From contig OX352774.1 of the NCBI GenBank assembly GCA_947095535.1, forward strand, positions 240,461,825-240,525,824: DNA of 64,000 bases, written 5' to 3'. Numbering within the stretch: the first letter of the stretch is position 1; every line of letters begins with the position of its first letter. The notes below the pieces were generated by a model, which saw only the letters and a program-made list of their open reading frames with translations, had not been told where the DNA came from and ran no database searches. Made by a program: the position numbers and the translations under genes. The DNA is from Poecilobothrus nobilitatus. Taxonomy: Eukaryota > Arthropoda > Insecta > Diptera > Dolichopodidae. Shown in pieces: positions 1-9,847 of the stretch.

Positions 1-59
1 TACATACAAATCTTTATAAAGAGAAACTAAAAAATTTAGTTATTATATAATCCAATTCA

Positions 60-240
60 AAGTAATTCCATGGCGACATGTAATAAAGACAAAGACATTA
101 TATCCTTGAGTGTTATAATCCATCAACGCTTATCTATTATTTCCAAATTAAATTTGGGCCCTCTGGTGGACCATAAATCCAAGGGCATAGTGGCCCGGGA
201 TCTGATGATACTTCGCACAATTGCATACCAATTTCAATTT
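60..240. other. GC-richer unique segment, unassigned
   Basis: This segment is clearly less AT-rich than the several hundred bases on either side and contains GGGCCC, GTGGCCC and CCCGGG blocks. A 65-codon open frame runs through it on the plus strand, but it has no recognisable domain and ends in T-rich low-complexity sequence, so I do not call it a gene. It resembles none of the repeat families elsewhere in the window. It may be a conserved non-coding element or an unrecognised repeat fragment. Confidence 0.3.
156..169 (-). promoter_or_regulatory. CTCF-like binding site
   Basis: On the minus strand this reads CCACCAGAGGGCCC, which fits the published CTCF core CCASYAGRKGGCR at 12 of 13 positions. 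CTCF is a zinc-finger architectural protein conserved in insects. Only the motif match is seen; occupancy is inference. Confidence 0.3.
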
Positions 241-241
241 A

Positions 242-1431
242 ACTTTTTTTATTATTTTATTTTATAAACATTGGGATTAATTCAAAGAAATTTCATCCCT
301 AGTTTCGAATAACTTTCGAGTCGTGATCTTTTTAAAATTTTACACAAAATATAAATTTACCAAAAAAAAAAAATATGAATTTCTGCTAACCGGTTTAATT
401 TTTTTTTATGTAAAATTTGAAAAGGATCGACCTAAGAATTTATAAGGAACTAAAATTTCAATTTCCACACTATTAGACTTCAAATTAGAATATTATTAAC
501 ATTTCCTTCATTTAAAATGTAAATCATGTAATTTACACATGACTTAAAATAAAAATAACATATTTTTATCTTCAAATATAATTTTAAGATTTTATTGTAA
601 CCTCCAAAGATATAAATTTAACAATGTACATTTCAAACTATTGTTAAGTTGTTGGAAAAAGAGTTTTATTTTTAAAATTATAAAAAAAACGGTGTTCCGC
701 AATTATCAATTTTAGAGCCTTTATCTTTTCAAGATCAATATTAACAACATAACTCGTCTTAGTTTGAAAGGAAAAATTCAGCTGAATGTAGTTGATGCTT
801 TTCTGAACACACAGTCAAAAAACAGAATAAAAACTAAAAGATATTATTACCTATTAGGTACAATGATTTGATAATTATAATAGAGTGGGCTTGGAAAAAC
901 ACAAAATGTCACTAAATATTAAACAAAAAAATCCTAGTTTTTGAAAATAAAAATTTTAACACCTTTAATTTTTATTTAAATAGTAACAAATTGCATGTTA
1001 TTAAGTCATTTATTTATCTAGGATAATTATGAAGGTAAATCAGTTTTATGAGTATCTCAAAACGCGAATTTTCTATCACATCATTTAAAATTATCTATAA
1101 ACAAATTTAATATAACTTTGTCTTAAATAGAAATATTGACATTTATAACCACAATATACGATTATCTAATACGAAGTCAAATTTTTATTTTACCCTCTTT
1201 AAGACCAGCAACGAAAGAAAAAAGATCCTTTATAATTGCTTAAAAATTTATACTTAAAACTTGTTGAACGTTAAACTTATGTATACGTTAAACTTGTAAA
1301 CAAAAATCGTATATTTACGAAAATAGGCTCTGAACTTGTTGCTTATGATATACGCCAGTTTTTAAAACAAAGGAGTTCAAATATAAATGATTTCATACTA
1401 TGATGAACAGCGCAAACACAATATTAATACA
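242..1431. other. AT-rich stretch without recognised features
   Basis: Short A/T runs and no extended open frame. I see no repeat family, RNA gene or protein similarity here. Confidence 0.4.
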
Positions 1432-1594
1432 TTTTTTTTTTAGTTTATTCTCCTGCCAAGGAAATTGCACAGCCTTTCTTTTTCAAGCGTGGGGGGGAAT
1501 TATTTTTACGTCGTGTCTGGTATTCGAACCCAACTTGCCTTGCTGTTTACAGGGTATTTTATACGCTCTTACCCACTCGGTCACCGACATCCCC
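1432..1594 (-). mobile_element. SINE family A, copy 1 (degenerate)
   Basis: Read on the minus strand, this is a tRNA-derived SINE. The tRNA-like head is at high coordinates (about 1594 down to 1510), followed by a short body and an A-tail seen as the T-run at 1432-1441. It aligns by eye with the copies at 14032-14220 and 44359-44550, sharing the CGTATAAAATACG-type anticodon arm and the box B region GGTTCGAATACC, but it carries several substitutions and a short deletion in the body. Pol III would transcribe an intact copy, and a LINE would have to supply reverse transcriptase. Confidence 0.75.
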
Positions 1595-2035
1595 TTTTAA
1601 TATATTATTACATATTTTTCTTCTTTTAAAATTAATAGATTATGATTAGATTAAGATTAAATTTATTATGCCTTTTTTTTTTTTTACATTGTTTACTTAA
1701 TTCTAAATTTAATGCAGATTACATTGTTTTTTTTTTTTTTTTATTTTTACTAAATTATAATGTTTGATTTAGTGATGTTGAAGATTTGTTGTTCCTAACA
1801 ATCTGGAGATACATTGGGATTTTTTTATTTTATCTGGTTTATCCTTTTATTTTTTTTTTTTTTTTTTTTTAGAAGACTTGCACCCGGTCTCCTGCCTTGA
1901 ACTGTGCTAATTGCTGACTAGATTTTGAAAAAGTAAAAGCAACATAGAAAACAACACAAAAATTAAAATAATGAAAATTCTAAGTATTTAACTCAAGCAG
2001 TTTCGTTTTTGTTTTTATTTTTTTCCTTTTCTCTA
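1595..2035. other. T-run-rich spacer beside the LINE 3' end
   Basis: Contains long T-runs at about 1671-1685, 1727-1742, 1849-1870 and 1991-2045. The 22-base T-run at 1849-1870 is followed by a moderately complex 50-base stretch. It could be the true poly(A) end of the adjacent minus-strand LINE, or the tail of another retroposed fragment. No target-site duplication settles this. Confidence 0.35.
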
Positions 2036-2061
2036 TTTTTTTTTTAAATTAATTCGAAATT

Positions 2062-2067
2062 TTTATT
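2062..2067 (-). terminator. Polyadenylation signal of the LINE
   Basis: AATAAA on the minus strand, about 40 bases past the ORF2 stop and about 20 bases before the T-run at 2036-2045 (an A-run in the element's sense). This spacing supports an element 3' end near 2036, but AATAAA is common by chance in such AT-rich DNA. Confidence 0.4.
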
Positions 2068-2106
2068 CATAGATGAATATTACATTGAGACCTTTTCGCA
2101 AATTCA

Positions 2107-2706
2107 TCAACCTCGATGTTGATTTTTTGTTTGGTTGCCATATATATAGAAATTGGCCAAACATTTAATATTGTCAATATTTTTAAACACGGCGCTGCAG
2201 TTCTCGTTTATAATAACACAAGGTGATAAGTAGTACTTATCTCTAAAATTAAAGTTCTCTTCATTTTCAAAGATATTGTTAATTATTGTGTTTGGATGTA
2301 TTTGTGATTTATTTAAGTATTTTTCCGCGATTGATATCATATATGACATTAAAGGATTTACCTTAGAGTTCTCGTAGATGAAGACGTTAGAATATCGCTT
2401 TTGTTGAGTTTCAAAATTTTTTCCAATACAGTTCCTAAGAATTTTGCTTTCGAACAATTGTAACTTTTCCGCGAACGTAGGAGAGATTGTAAACCATATT
2501 GGAAATGCGTATGTTAGAATTGGACGTATCATTTGTTTATACATTAGTAATTTTGTGTTAGTTGTTAAGTCTTCGTGAATGAACAGGCCCCTTAATTTGG
2601 AATAAGTCATTGCTGCTTTTGCAATCGTTTTTTTGGCATGTTGGTTAAATTTAAAGATTTTAAATTTACTTAAGATTTTCTTGTAGCGGAACAGAAGAAC
2701 CACCAA
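2107..2706 (-). pseudogene. LINE ORF2 C-terminal part, out of frame
   Basis: A frame of about 199 codons overlapping the end of the main ORF2 frame by 41 bases in a different phase. It holds the typical post-reverse-transcriptase region of Jockey/I-type ORF2: a FNQHAKKTIAKAA segment, then LLMYKQMIRPILTYAFPIW, then a LQLFESKILRNCIG segment. Homologous LINEs have this directly after the polymerase in one frame. The family's usual YLG(V/I) motif before this region is not readable in either frame, so a small deletion or indel between about 2660 and 2710 disrupts ORF2. The ATG at 2706 is not a real start. The frame ends at a stop at 2107, giving an ORF2 of about 980 codons before the break, near the length usual for Jockey-group elements. 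Confidence 0.85.
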
Positions 2707-5065
2707 TTTTTAAAGACAGCAATCTACTTTTTTTTGCTATATTTCTTGGACCTTTCCCACTTGCATTTCTTATGCAAATAAGGGCTGATTTCTCCCCATT
2801 AATTGTGATATTCCATTTTTTTAAATAATTGAATATTAAGTTTGAGTGGACTTTAATATGTTGAAGAGCTTCTTGCGGGTCTCTTGCGTGACTTACAATT
2901 GAAGTATCATCAGCGTACAATAGTGCAAATGATACTTCTTTATTATGGTTCATTATTCTGTGAGGAAAATCATGTACATAATAATTAAAAAGTTTAGGCC
3001 CCATTATTGACCCTTGCGGTACTCCTCGGTTTACTTGTACCATTTCTGAATTTTTTCCTTCGATTGAGACCTGGAGATATCTTTCACTTAAAAAACTAAA
3101 TATCATTTTTACCAATTCCAAAGGCGCATTTCTAGACAATAGTTTGGAGATTAACCCTTTCGTCCATACAGAATCGAAAGCTTTTTCACAATCTAACGAC
3201 AGTAACAGCGTGCATTGTTTTACGTTTAGATTATTTGTGCAGCTATTATGTAGTTTTAAAAGCGCGTCCGTTGTGGAGTGCATATTTCGGAAGCCTGTTT
3301 GAAAAGATGGGATAATGTTTTCGCTTTCACAAAATTTGTCAAAAGTATCCACTATAATTCTTTCTAAAAGTTTTCCCAGGTTAGATAATAACGAAATCGG
3401 CCTATAATCTTTTGTTTCAAATGAATGATTTTTCTTTAAAATTGGAATTAACTTGGCTATTTTCCAGCTTTTGGGAAAATAGCAGTTATTTAAACAATTA
3501 TTAAAAATAATAACTAAAAATTCTATAGCTTTGTCTGAGAACTTTTTAATTAAAAAGTTAGAAATGCTATCAGGCCCGCACGATTTTTTATTATTTAATT
3601 TTTTTATTAATGATTTGACTTTCCACTTGTTTGTGAATTTGTTATTATTAACTGTTGGGTCAAATTCGTTGGAAAAATTCTCTTGACGGGTGAAATACCC
3701 CTCTGATTCAGTGTTTTGGTTAATAAATTCGTTAACTATTTCATCAATGTTTACAGATTGTTCATCCGGTATATTTGGTCGATATAGGTCTTCGTAGAAA
3801 ATTTTAAATTCGCTTAATTTATCTTCAATTGATGTAATTATTTGCCAGTTTTTTGTTAGTTTTATTTCGTTCGAATTTGTGGTTACGACTAGCCTGTTGA
3901 TTTGTCTGAAGGCTTGAGGTGATGGTTTAATTGCTTTTAATTTTTCGCAAAACTTTTTGTTAAAGTGCTTTACGAGTCTCTCACTAATAATTTGTTGTAG
4001 ACATTTAATTTGGGCTTCTAAACTTTTGTATGCTGGGCATTTTCTATTTAAATTTCTTTTAAAAATCTTTTTAAGATCGGTTTGCCAAATTCTCTTGATC
4101 TTTATCATATTTTTAAGTTCATTAGGGATATCATGAAATTTTCTGTTAACTTGTTTTACTAGTTTAGAGTGACTTTCTGTTATTTGAAGAACCTTTTCTG
4201 TAAATTTTTGGATATATAAATCAATTTCATTGTTTGACAGATTTCTTGATGTGGGTGGTAACTCTGACTCATTAGAGAAACATAGATCAAGATTTTGCCT
4301 GAAATGATTCCAATTAGTTTCTTTAAATGATTTATATTCTTTTGGTAGATTTAATTCAAACTTAAAGTTGCTCATAAAAATTCTAATTTCTATTGCGTAG
4401 TGGTCTGAGAATGAGGGTAATGTTTTACAGTAGACATTTTGGTTTAATTCGTTCACAAAATCTTCCGAAATAATAAAGTAATCCAATATTGAAGCACCGT
4501 TTGGATATGTAACTGAGAAAGGTGAAATGGGTGTCAGCGTTTTATCAACATTATTATCTAACCATTTAACTAGAATTTCTCCATTGCGATTATTTTTTGT
4601 ATCTCCAAACCTTATGTGTCTAGCATTTAAATCTCCACCTAAAATACAGTAATCATAATTCCTACACATTTTGGTTAGTTCTTCCAAAGTTTCCTCAAAG
4701 ACCTTACTATCACATTGTGTTACTATGTAGATAGCTCCTAGTAGAACCGTTCGCGATATGCGGTTTGAATCTATTATTTTGCTTATACCTAATGTAATGG
4801 GAATTTTAAAATGTGAAGAATTTAGCTGGGTGAAAACTAATTTGTCAGATATAGCTATTGCTGTACCTTGATTTGTGTCATTTCTGTATATCTTATATTT
4901 GTCAAACACTACCCTATGTTGTGATTTAAGTCGCGTTTCTACTATAAACCCAAAGTCAGGTTTTTCTTCATTTAACATATCATTTAATAATACCCTTCTA
5001 CTTAAATTTCGTATAGAGCATACATTTATGGCTATTGCTTTTATATATTTATGGCACTGGATCAT
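2666..5065 (-). CDS. LINE ORF2, endonuclease and reverse transcriptase (main frame)
   Basis: A 799-codon frame encoding the enzymatic protein that nicks target DNA and copies the element RNA from the nick. The AP-type endonuclease occupies about residues 1-230: NVCSI near the start, the catalytic glutamate in VETRL (about residue 43), GGDLNARH (about 143-150), LDYFI and the late catalytic histidine in SFSDHYAIE. The reverse transcriptase follows (about 480-770): CGPDSIS, DYRPISLLSNLGKLLERI, FQTGFRN with the ST motif, motif A LDCEKAFDSVW, motif B RGVPQGSIMGP and the catalytic YADD in ALLYADDTSI. All expected acidic residues are present. The frame ends early at 2666; the C-terminal part continues in another frame. 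It starts inside the end of ORF1. As written, the truncated protein lacks the C-terminal domain and is probably non-functional. Confidence 0.9.
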   Translation of the reverse strand: MIQCHKYIKAIAINVCSIRNLSRRVLLNDMLNEEKPDFGFIVETRLKSQHRVVFDKYKIYRNDTNQGTAIAISDKLVFTQLNSSHFKIPITLGISKIIDSNRISRTVLLGAIYIVTQCDSKVFEETLEELTKMCRNYDYCILGGDLNARHIRFGDTKNNRNGEILVKWLDNNVDKTLTPISPFSVTYPNGASILDYFIISEDFVNELNQNVYCKTLPSFSDHYAIEIRIFMSNFKFELNLPKEYKSFKETNWNHFRQNLDLCFSNESELPPTSRNLSNNEIDLYIQKFTEKVLQITESHSKLVKQVNRKFHDIPNELKNMIKIKRIWQTDLKKIFKRNLNRKCPAYKSLEAQIKCLQQIISERLVKHFNKKFCEKLKAIKPSPQAFRQINRLVVTTNSNEIKLTKNWQIITSIEDKLSEFKIFYEDLYRPNIPDEQSVNIDEIVNEFINQNTESEGYFTRQENFSNEFDPTVNNNKFTNKWKVKSLIKKLNNKKSCGPDSISNFLIKKFSDKAIEFLVIIFNNCLNNCYFPKSWKIAKLIPILKKNHSFETKDYRPISLLSNLGKLLERIIVDTFDKFCESENIIPSFQTGFRNMHSTTDALLKLHNSCTNNLNVKQCTLLLSLDCEKAFDSVWTKGLISKLLSRNAPLELVKMIFSFLSERYLQVSIEGKNSEMVQVNRGVPQGSIMGPKLFNYYVHDFPHRIMNHNKEVSFALLYADDTSIVSHARDPQEALQHIKVHSNLIFNYLKKWNITINGEKSALICIRNASGKGPRNIAKKSRLLSLKIGGSSVPLQENLK

Positions 5066-6374
5066 TATTAGTAATTTTAATTAAGAATTGAAGAAAGGCT
5101 ATTTGTTTTTCTTCAAGTGTGATCAATTTCTTGTATGTTATTGAAAATGTGTTTATTTCTCTAAGTAAAACTACAAAGTCTATTCCAAATAATTCATTGG
5201 ATAGATTAAGTATTTCATTAATGTTGGATTGGGATTGTGATCGATTTGAACTTTGATTGTTCGGTCCAAATTTTAGCATATCGGCAAAAGATATTTCGTT
5301 TTGTTTGAAGGAATTAGTTGCTATTGGAAACAAATTACTTACTTTGGCCTCCCTTTTCGTTTTAGAGTCAAGTATTCGCTTTTTCCTACTAGTCAAGTAA
5401 TCTTTGTAGTAACTACAACCGCGGTAGTTAGCTGGATGTTCTTCACCGCAATTCGTGCATCTTGGTTTATTTGTCTCTCTTTTTAGGGGACATTCAGTTG
5501 GACCGTGACTAAGTGTGCATTTAACACATCTGTAATGTCGGCTACAATTGATCGCCACATGTCCGTAATCTTGACAATTCTTGCACTGTATAGGACCTAC
5601 GGTTCTCAATTTCTCCCACTTTATCGATTGGTAAAGCAAATACTTAATACTAAGAATCTCTTGTATATTATCTGTTGGTTCGACTTGAATAAGAAAAATT
5701 CCTAAATCCCTATTTTCTTTACGCGAATTGTTTGTAGAAAATCTTGAAACTTTTTTAATTTTAACACTTTTTAACATATTTTTTAATTCAGCCTCTACCT
5801 CTTCAGATGAGAAGGTTGTATTAATACCTTTCAAGAGAAGATTTACGGGTTTTAGTTGGTTAGGTGTAAAGCTAAATCCCTCAATGTCATTTGTTCTTAA
5901 AAAAGAGATCACTTTGGTGTGAATTCTCGTTTCCTTTACAAAGATTTTACTCTTATTTCTGAGATTGTTATTTATCACCTTAAAATTATCGTTCCCGATT
6001 TTTATTTTTGACCCTATAAAATCAATAATTTCTTTTAATTTATTATTTTTTACGATTATCGGTGGGCAAAATTTTATTTTTTTTTTTACAATAGTTTCAT
6101 TATTTTTTTCATGGTTGTTTTTATTGCTTACTTTTACGTAGGGCAATCCAGCGTTGATATGAGTTGATAGTGGTATAAATCTATTTTGGCTGATTTCACT
6201 TTCTGGAGAATCTGATCGCCTACGTTTTGCATTTACAGATTGCCTGTTTATTTGTTTTTTAGCTTTTCTTATAGGAATTTCGGTCCACATTCCTTCGATA
6301 TTATTTTCTGCTTGCCCAGATGTACCTGGGTCGATCGCACCAATACTGGTATTCATAATTAGTGGATTGTCCAT
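5049..6374 (-). CDS. LINE ORF1, zinc-knuckle nucleic-acid-binding protein
   Basis: Intact 441-codon frame. ORF1 proteins of Jockey-type LINEs coat the element RNA and form the particle that returns it to the nucleus. The N-terminal third is basic and low-complexity, with a KAKKQINRQSVNAKRRR stretch near residue 40. Residues about 160-250 look like the RRM-like/PRE-C2HC region of this family. Residues about 262-325 hold three cysteine-histidine knuckles: CKNCQDYGHVAINC, then CVKCTLSHGPTEC, then CTNCGEEHPANYRGC. The first ATG at 6374 is preceded by A/T-rich sequence without another in-frame ATG that I would prefer. The stop codon overlaps the ORF2 start by 17 bases, so ORF2 is probably made by reinitiation or a similar coupled mechanism, as in other bicistronic LINEs. 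A retroviral Gag is unlikely because the partner is a non-LTR polymerase and there are no LTRs. Confidence 0.85.
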   Translation of the reverse strand: MDNPLIMNTSIGAIDPGTSGQAENNIEGMWTEIPIRKAKKQINRQSVNAKRRRSDSPESEISQNRFIPLSTHINAGLPYVKVSNKNNHEKNNETIVKKKIKFCPPIIVKNNKLKEIIDFIGSKIKIGNDNFKVINNNLRNKSKIFVKETRIHTKVISFLRTNDIEGFSFTPNQLKPVNLLLKGINTTFSSEEVEAELKNMLKSVKIKKVSRFSTNNSRKENRDLGIFLIQVEPTDNIQEILSIKYLLYQSIKWEKLRTVGPIQCKNCQDYGHVAINCSRHYRCVKCTLSHGPTECPLKRETNKPRCTNCGEEHPANYRGCSYYKDYLTSRKKRILDSKTKREAKVSNLFPIATNSFKQNEISFADMLKFGPNNQSSNRSQSQSNINEILNLSNELFGIDFVVLLREINTFSITYKKLITLEEKQIAFLQFLIKITNNDPVP

Positions 6375-7994
6375 CTCATTATTTATAATTTGTTTATCAA
6401 AAAAAAAAAAAAAATTATTTTAAAATTTCTTCTTTCCTTTTTTTGTTTTTTTTTCTTTTCTTTTTTTGTTTTTGTATTGTAACTTGATTTAGTCTAACTG
6501 AACGTGCATATAATTCACATTTGTGAATTAACACGTGTTGCTTGTTTTTATTTTTTTTGTCTCTTATCTTTTATTTTTTCTTTAGTTAACCAATTATTAA
6601 AAATGATTAATTAATAACAATGTAAGAGTGATTGATCACTATTTCAGAATTTGCTAAGCGAATTAGCAAAATTTTTTTTTTTTTTTTTTGTTTTAATCAA
6701 AAATCAAGACTGCACTTTGTTATATTTATTTAATTATAACTATAACTTAGAAACAACCTCTCTCGGTAGAGTATCAACAAAAACTCCCCTTTAAAATTAA
6801 TAGGATAATTTTTCTATGCATAATTTTTTTTTTGTTATTGTTTTCAATCACTTTTTCTGAAAAAACAAAAACAAAAAATTTAGCCGATAGATTATTGTAT
6901 TTCAAATTTAATTGTAGAATAAGATTAAAAAGAATTACAAGTTATATATTATAAATTTAATTGATTCTAGAGAAATTTATGATTCCTTTCAGTAGTAAAA
7001 AAAATTACAAAAAAGAAAATATGAAATATCAGAAAATACTTTCTCACCGTCATTTTATATCCTAGAATCAATCATCTTATTATCTATATGCATTCATTTA
7101 TTTTAGTAAAAAAAATATATAGAATTCGTTTTTGCTATTCTTGCGAAAGGATTTATTTAAAAACCTTTTTATTCATCAAAAAAAGGAAATAATAAAATCC
7201 AATTTTTTATAGTTATAGTTTCTGATAAAAGCATTTAAAATTACGAATATAAAAAGTTTTTTTTTCTTTTTTTTAAACCTTTTTAAAATTAAAACAAAAA
7301 TTAACCATTCCTTTAAATGTTAATTATTGTTCAATCAAAATCTTATTCTGAAAATTTTATCTTTTTATTTTAAATTCTCTACGTTTTTCTGAGCAGTTTT
7401 TCACTATATTGATGCTTAATTTCAAAATAAATTTCTGTTATATGAATTTCACAAAAAAAAAAAAAACTTTAACAAATTTATTAGACTTGCTCTTATTACT
7501 CATGAAATTTATTTCCCACTTATTGGTTTTCTATCGTAAATTGAAACCTTTACGTCATAAATTTTTGGATACAACATAACATGTTCCTTCAACAAAACAA
7601 CAATCATATCTGTACTTTTCTCACAAAACCAACGTAATGGTTCTTCACTCTTATTTTTATAAAAATTACAACAACTAAACAAAAAGAAGAAAACAAAATG
7701 TTTTCATCGTACTGCAAAAAAATTTTACTTTATATCGTGTCTGTGCCTGATCCAACTATATAAAAAAAAATCATCTCATTTCGATCTGAATCTGAATATC
7801 TATAATAAATATATGAAATAAATATTGATATTGATAATTGATATTGATAAAATAAGAAATTTTCAATGATATTATCCGTTTTTACTTTGTCCTTTGTCGT
7901 AAGGAAAGAATTGATTTCGCCAAAAGAAAATTCATATGGAGCTAGAAGGATTTTATTGATATTCTACATTTTGTATCTGTTTCAGTTCAAAAGT
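6375..7994. other. LINE 5' flank and AT-rich spacer
   Basis: The first 100-200 bases are probably the LINE 5' UTR (A-rich on the minus strand). After that I see only AT-rich low-complexity DNA with T-runs at about 6671-6690 and 7257-7275, and no gene or repeat that I recognise. Confidence 0.35.
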
Positions 7995-8131
7995 ATTTTT
8001 TTTGGAAACATATCAGTGAGTATCAGTTTTTTGGAAACATATCAGGGTGTTTACACAGATCAAAAAAACTCATTCACTTTTCTAGATTCAATTCAACAAT
8101 CTTCAACAATTTTAGATTCAATTCAACAATC
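7995..8131 (+). repeat. Two small direct duplications
   Basis: TTTTTTGGAAACATATCAG occurs twice, about 30 bases apart. Just downstream TAGATTCAATTCAACAATC occurs at 8083-8101 and 8113-8131, also 30 bases apart. An open frame of 99 codons (7866-8165) spans both, with a hydrophobic N-terminal half. The repeated peptide it gives is explained by the DNA duplications, so I do not call a gene. Confidence 0.55.
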
Positions 8132-8226
8132 GAAATTAGAAACTTTTAAACAACATAAAGTTTAATGCTATGAAAATTAAAATCCATTTAGACATATAAG
8201 ATAACAAAATTTAAATATGGTTTTTT

Positions 8227-9165
8227 ATACCCGTATGAACATAATATGTTCATACTGGCATAAATTTGCCATTACGTTTGTGACACCTTAAAGCAGTTAA
8301 GCTAGATATAGACTCAAAGGTATGGATCGGCTCAGATGCGAATTCTGAGTCAATTAAGCCGTGTACGTCCGACCGTCCACACGATAACTTAAAAAATAAG
8401 GGAGCTAGAAGGATGAAATTTTTTCTATGTCACTTTTGCAAAATTGTTAGTTTCAGTATTTAAATCTAGCATTTTCAACCGCCGTGTTCGAGTAGCTGCC
8501 ATACAACTTCTTTCTTTATATGGAAATAACTCAGTGTCTATTAAAGCTAGGTATATGAAATTTAGTGAAGAAGTGGCGAGTTACATGCCAACAATTTTTG
8601 TAAAATTTGATGGATCTAGAGTAGCCGGTTCAGACTTCTTGAACCTCTTGCAACTTAATCAAGCTAGGCGTCTGAAATCTTACAAATGATGATCACGTTT
8701 TATGGCAATAACTTCTGTAAAATTTGGTTGTGCTGGTGCAACAGGTTCGAGTAGCTGCCATACAAGTTATCTTTTTAAATGAAAATAACTCAGAGTTTGT
8801 TGAAGCTAGGTATCTGAAATTTTGTAAAATGATGTCGAATTACATGCTAACAATTTCTGTAAAATTTGGTTGGGGTAGACCAGCAGGTTCAGGTATCTTG
8901 CACATCTTGAAACCTAATGAACCTAGTCATCTGAAATCTTACAAAAGATTATGAAGTTTTAGGGCAATAAAATCTGTAAAATTTAGTTGTACTGGTGCAA
9001 CAGATGCGGTTAGCTGTCATACAACTCCAAATTTTACATAAATATATCTCCGTACTTAACGTCAGTACTAAAATATCTGAAATTTTGTAGAAGTTATTTT
9101 GTTCAAGAATTTAATTTGGTATTACATTTGTTGTAAGTTCGGGAACCAAAAGTGATTCTTTCAGT
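8227..9165 (+). mobile_element. DINE-like non-autonomous element H, copy 1
   Basis: Starts with ATACCCGTATGAAC and an imperfect head hairpin, followed by the block CGTTTGTGACACCTTAAAG...AGCTAGATATAG shared with the elements at 46251 and 50652. A degraded GTCY run (CGTCCGACCGTCC) follows at about 8367, then a central tandem array at 8486-9110. The end near 9165 is approximate: GTTCGGGAACCAAAAGTG then ATTCTTTC resembles the CGGGTATCTAAGAGTTG...TATTCTTCC tail of the 50.65 kb copy. Head, microsatellite, central repeats and hairpin tail match the known organisation of DINE-1/Helentron-associated elements in flies. No protein is encoded; the 81- and 76-codon open frames inside are products of the tandem duplication. 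Confidence 0.7.
8486..9110 (+). repeat. Central tandem array, 259-base units
   Basis: Units begin at 8486, 8745 and about 9004, so the spacing is 259 bases twice. Each begins like GTTCGAGTAGCTGCCATACAA. Each full unit contains two related halves: GCTAGG followed by TGAAAT occurs at 8546, 8663 and 8805 (spacings 117 and 142, summing to 259). The third unit is partial and the most diverged. The array is therefore a higher-order repeat built from a half-unit of about 130 bases. Confidence 0.8.
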
Positions 9166-9847
9166 AAATTAATTGGTGAATTAACAAAAACGCTTTAAAA
9201 TATTTTTTTTATAAAAAAAACTGGAGAATTAGAATTGTTGTTATATATTAGTACATATTTATAATTTCTGTCATATCTATCTATTTTTATACTTATAATT
9301 ATCTATCTGGCCTGTGATGATGCCACATTTTTTCTACATATTTTTCTAAAAATTATTAATTGTTGGTAAAATTAATTGGAAACATAAACTAATTTTCATT
9401 AATATACACTGCCTAATTTCACTAAATCTATAAGATCAAATTCTAAACCATTTTCTTCCTATTACATACAAGCCTATAAGTTTGAGAAAATATAACTTTT
9501 TGCATTGCTAACAAAAAAAATGTAAGGTGTGAAAATGAAACGGGCGAAATAAATCTAAAATTTGTTAAATTTGGAAAAATATAGTTGACTCTTTGGAAAT
9601 ATGGAAATAACAGAAAAATTATCATTTTTTTTTTTAATTTTATCCAAATGTAGTGTTAAAATTCCATCTTTTTTACATCCTTTTATAAATTTAATTTTTT
9701 CTGTCATAAATACGAATTTCAAAAATATGCCTTCCAGGTACTTTTCTTGAAAAAAAAAACTCCTTTCTCTTACAGTTTTTTGAGAATGTTAAAATGGTTG
9801 CGAATGAAAATATTGAAAATACACATACATATTTACAAATTTCGAGT
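9166..9847. other. AT-rich spacer
   Basis: Low-complexity AT-rich DNA. A 60-codon open frame on the minus strand at 9443-9625 has no features of a protein. Confidence 0.35.

Larger units (their letters stand above)
2036..6374 (-). mobile_element. Jockey-like non-LTR retrotransposon, nearly full length
   Basis: A minus-strand LINE with ORF1 (zinc-knuckle protein), ORF2 (endonuclease and reverse transcriptase) and a 3' A-tail (plus-strand T-run). Overlapping ORF1/ORF2, no RNase H domain that I can see, and an ORF1 with three CCHC-type knuckles followed by a HPANYRGC-like segment are typical of the Jockey group. The 5' UTR must extend beyond 6374; a TCAGT initiator-like motif sits on the minus strand at 6497-6501 but proves nothing. 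The 3' end could be near 2036 (10-base T-run, AATAAA just upstream) or near 1849. I found no target-site duplication. Only one frame break is visible in about 4.3 kb of coding sequence, so the insertion looks young compared with all other repeats here. Confidence 0.85.

Noticed and set aside
5049..6374. Endogenous retrovirus gag because of the zinc knuckles
   Set aside because: The adjacent polymerase is non-LTR type with an AP endonuclease; no LTRs, protease or integrase.
7866..8165. 99-codon plus-strand frame with a hydrophobic N terminus and repeated QQS motifs
   Set aside because: The repeats come from two 30-base DNA duplications, there is no context such as splice sites or a promoter, and it resembles no family.
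8444..8954. Two successive similar small proteins (81 and 76 codons)
   Set aside because: Their similarity reflects the 259-base tandem repeat of a non-coding DINE-like element; similar frames are not kept in other copies.
8486..9110. Possible CRISPR-like or satellite array
   Set aside because: Contiguous diverged units without spacers in a eukaryotic genome; too few units for a satellite array here.
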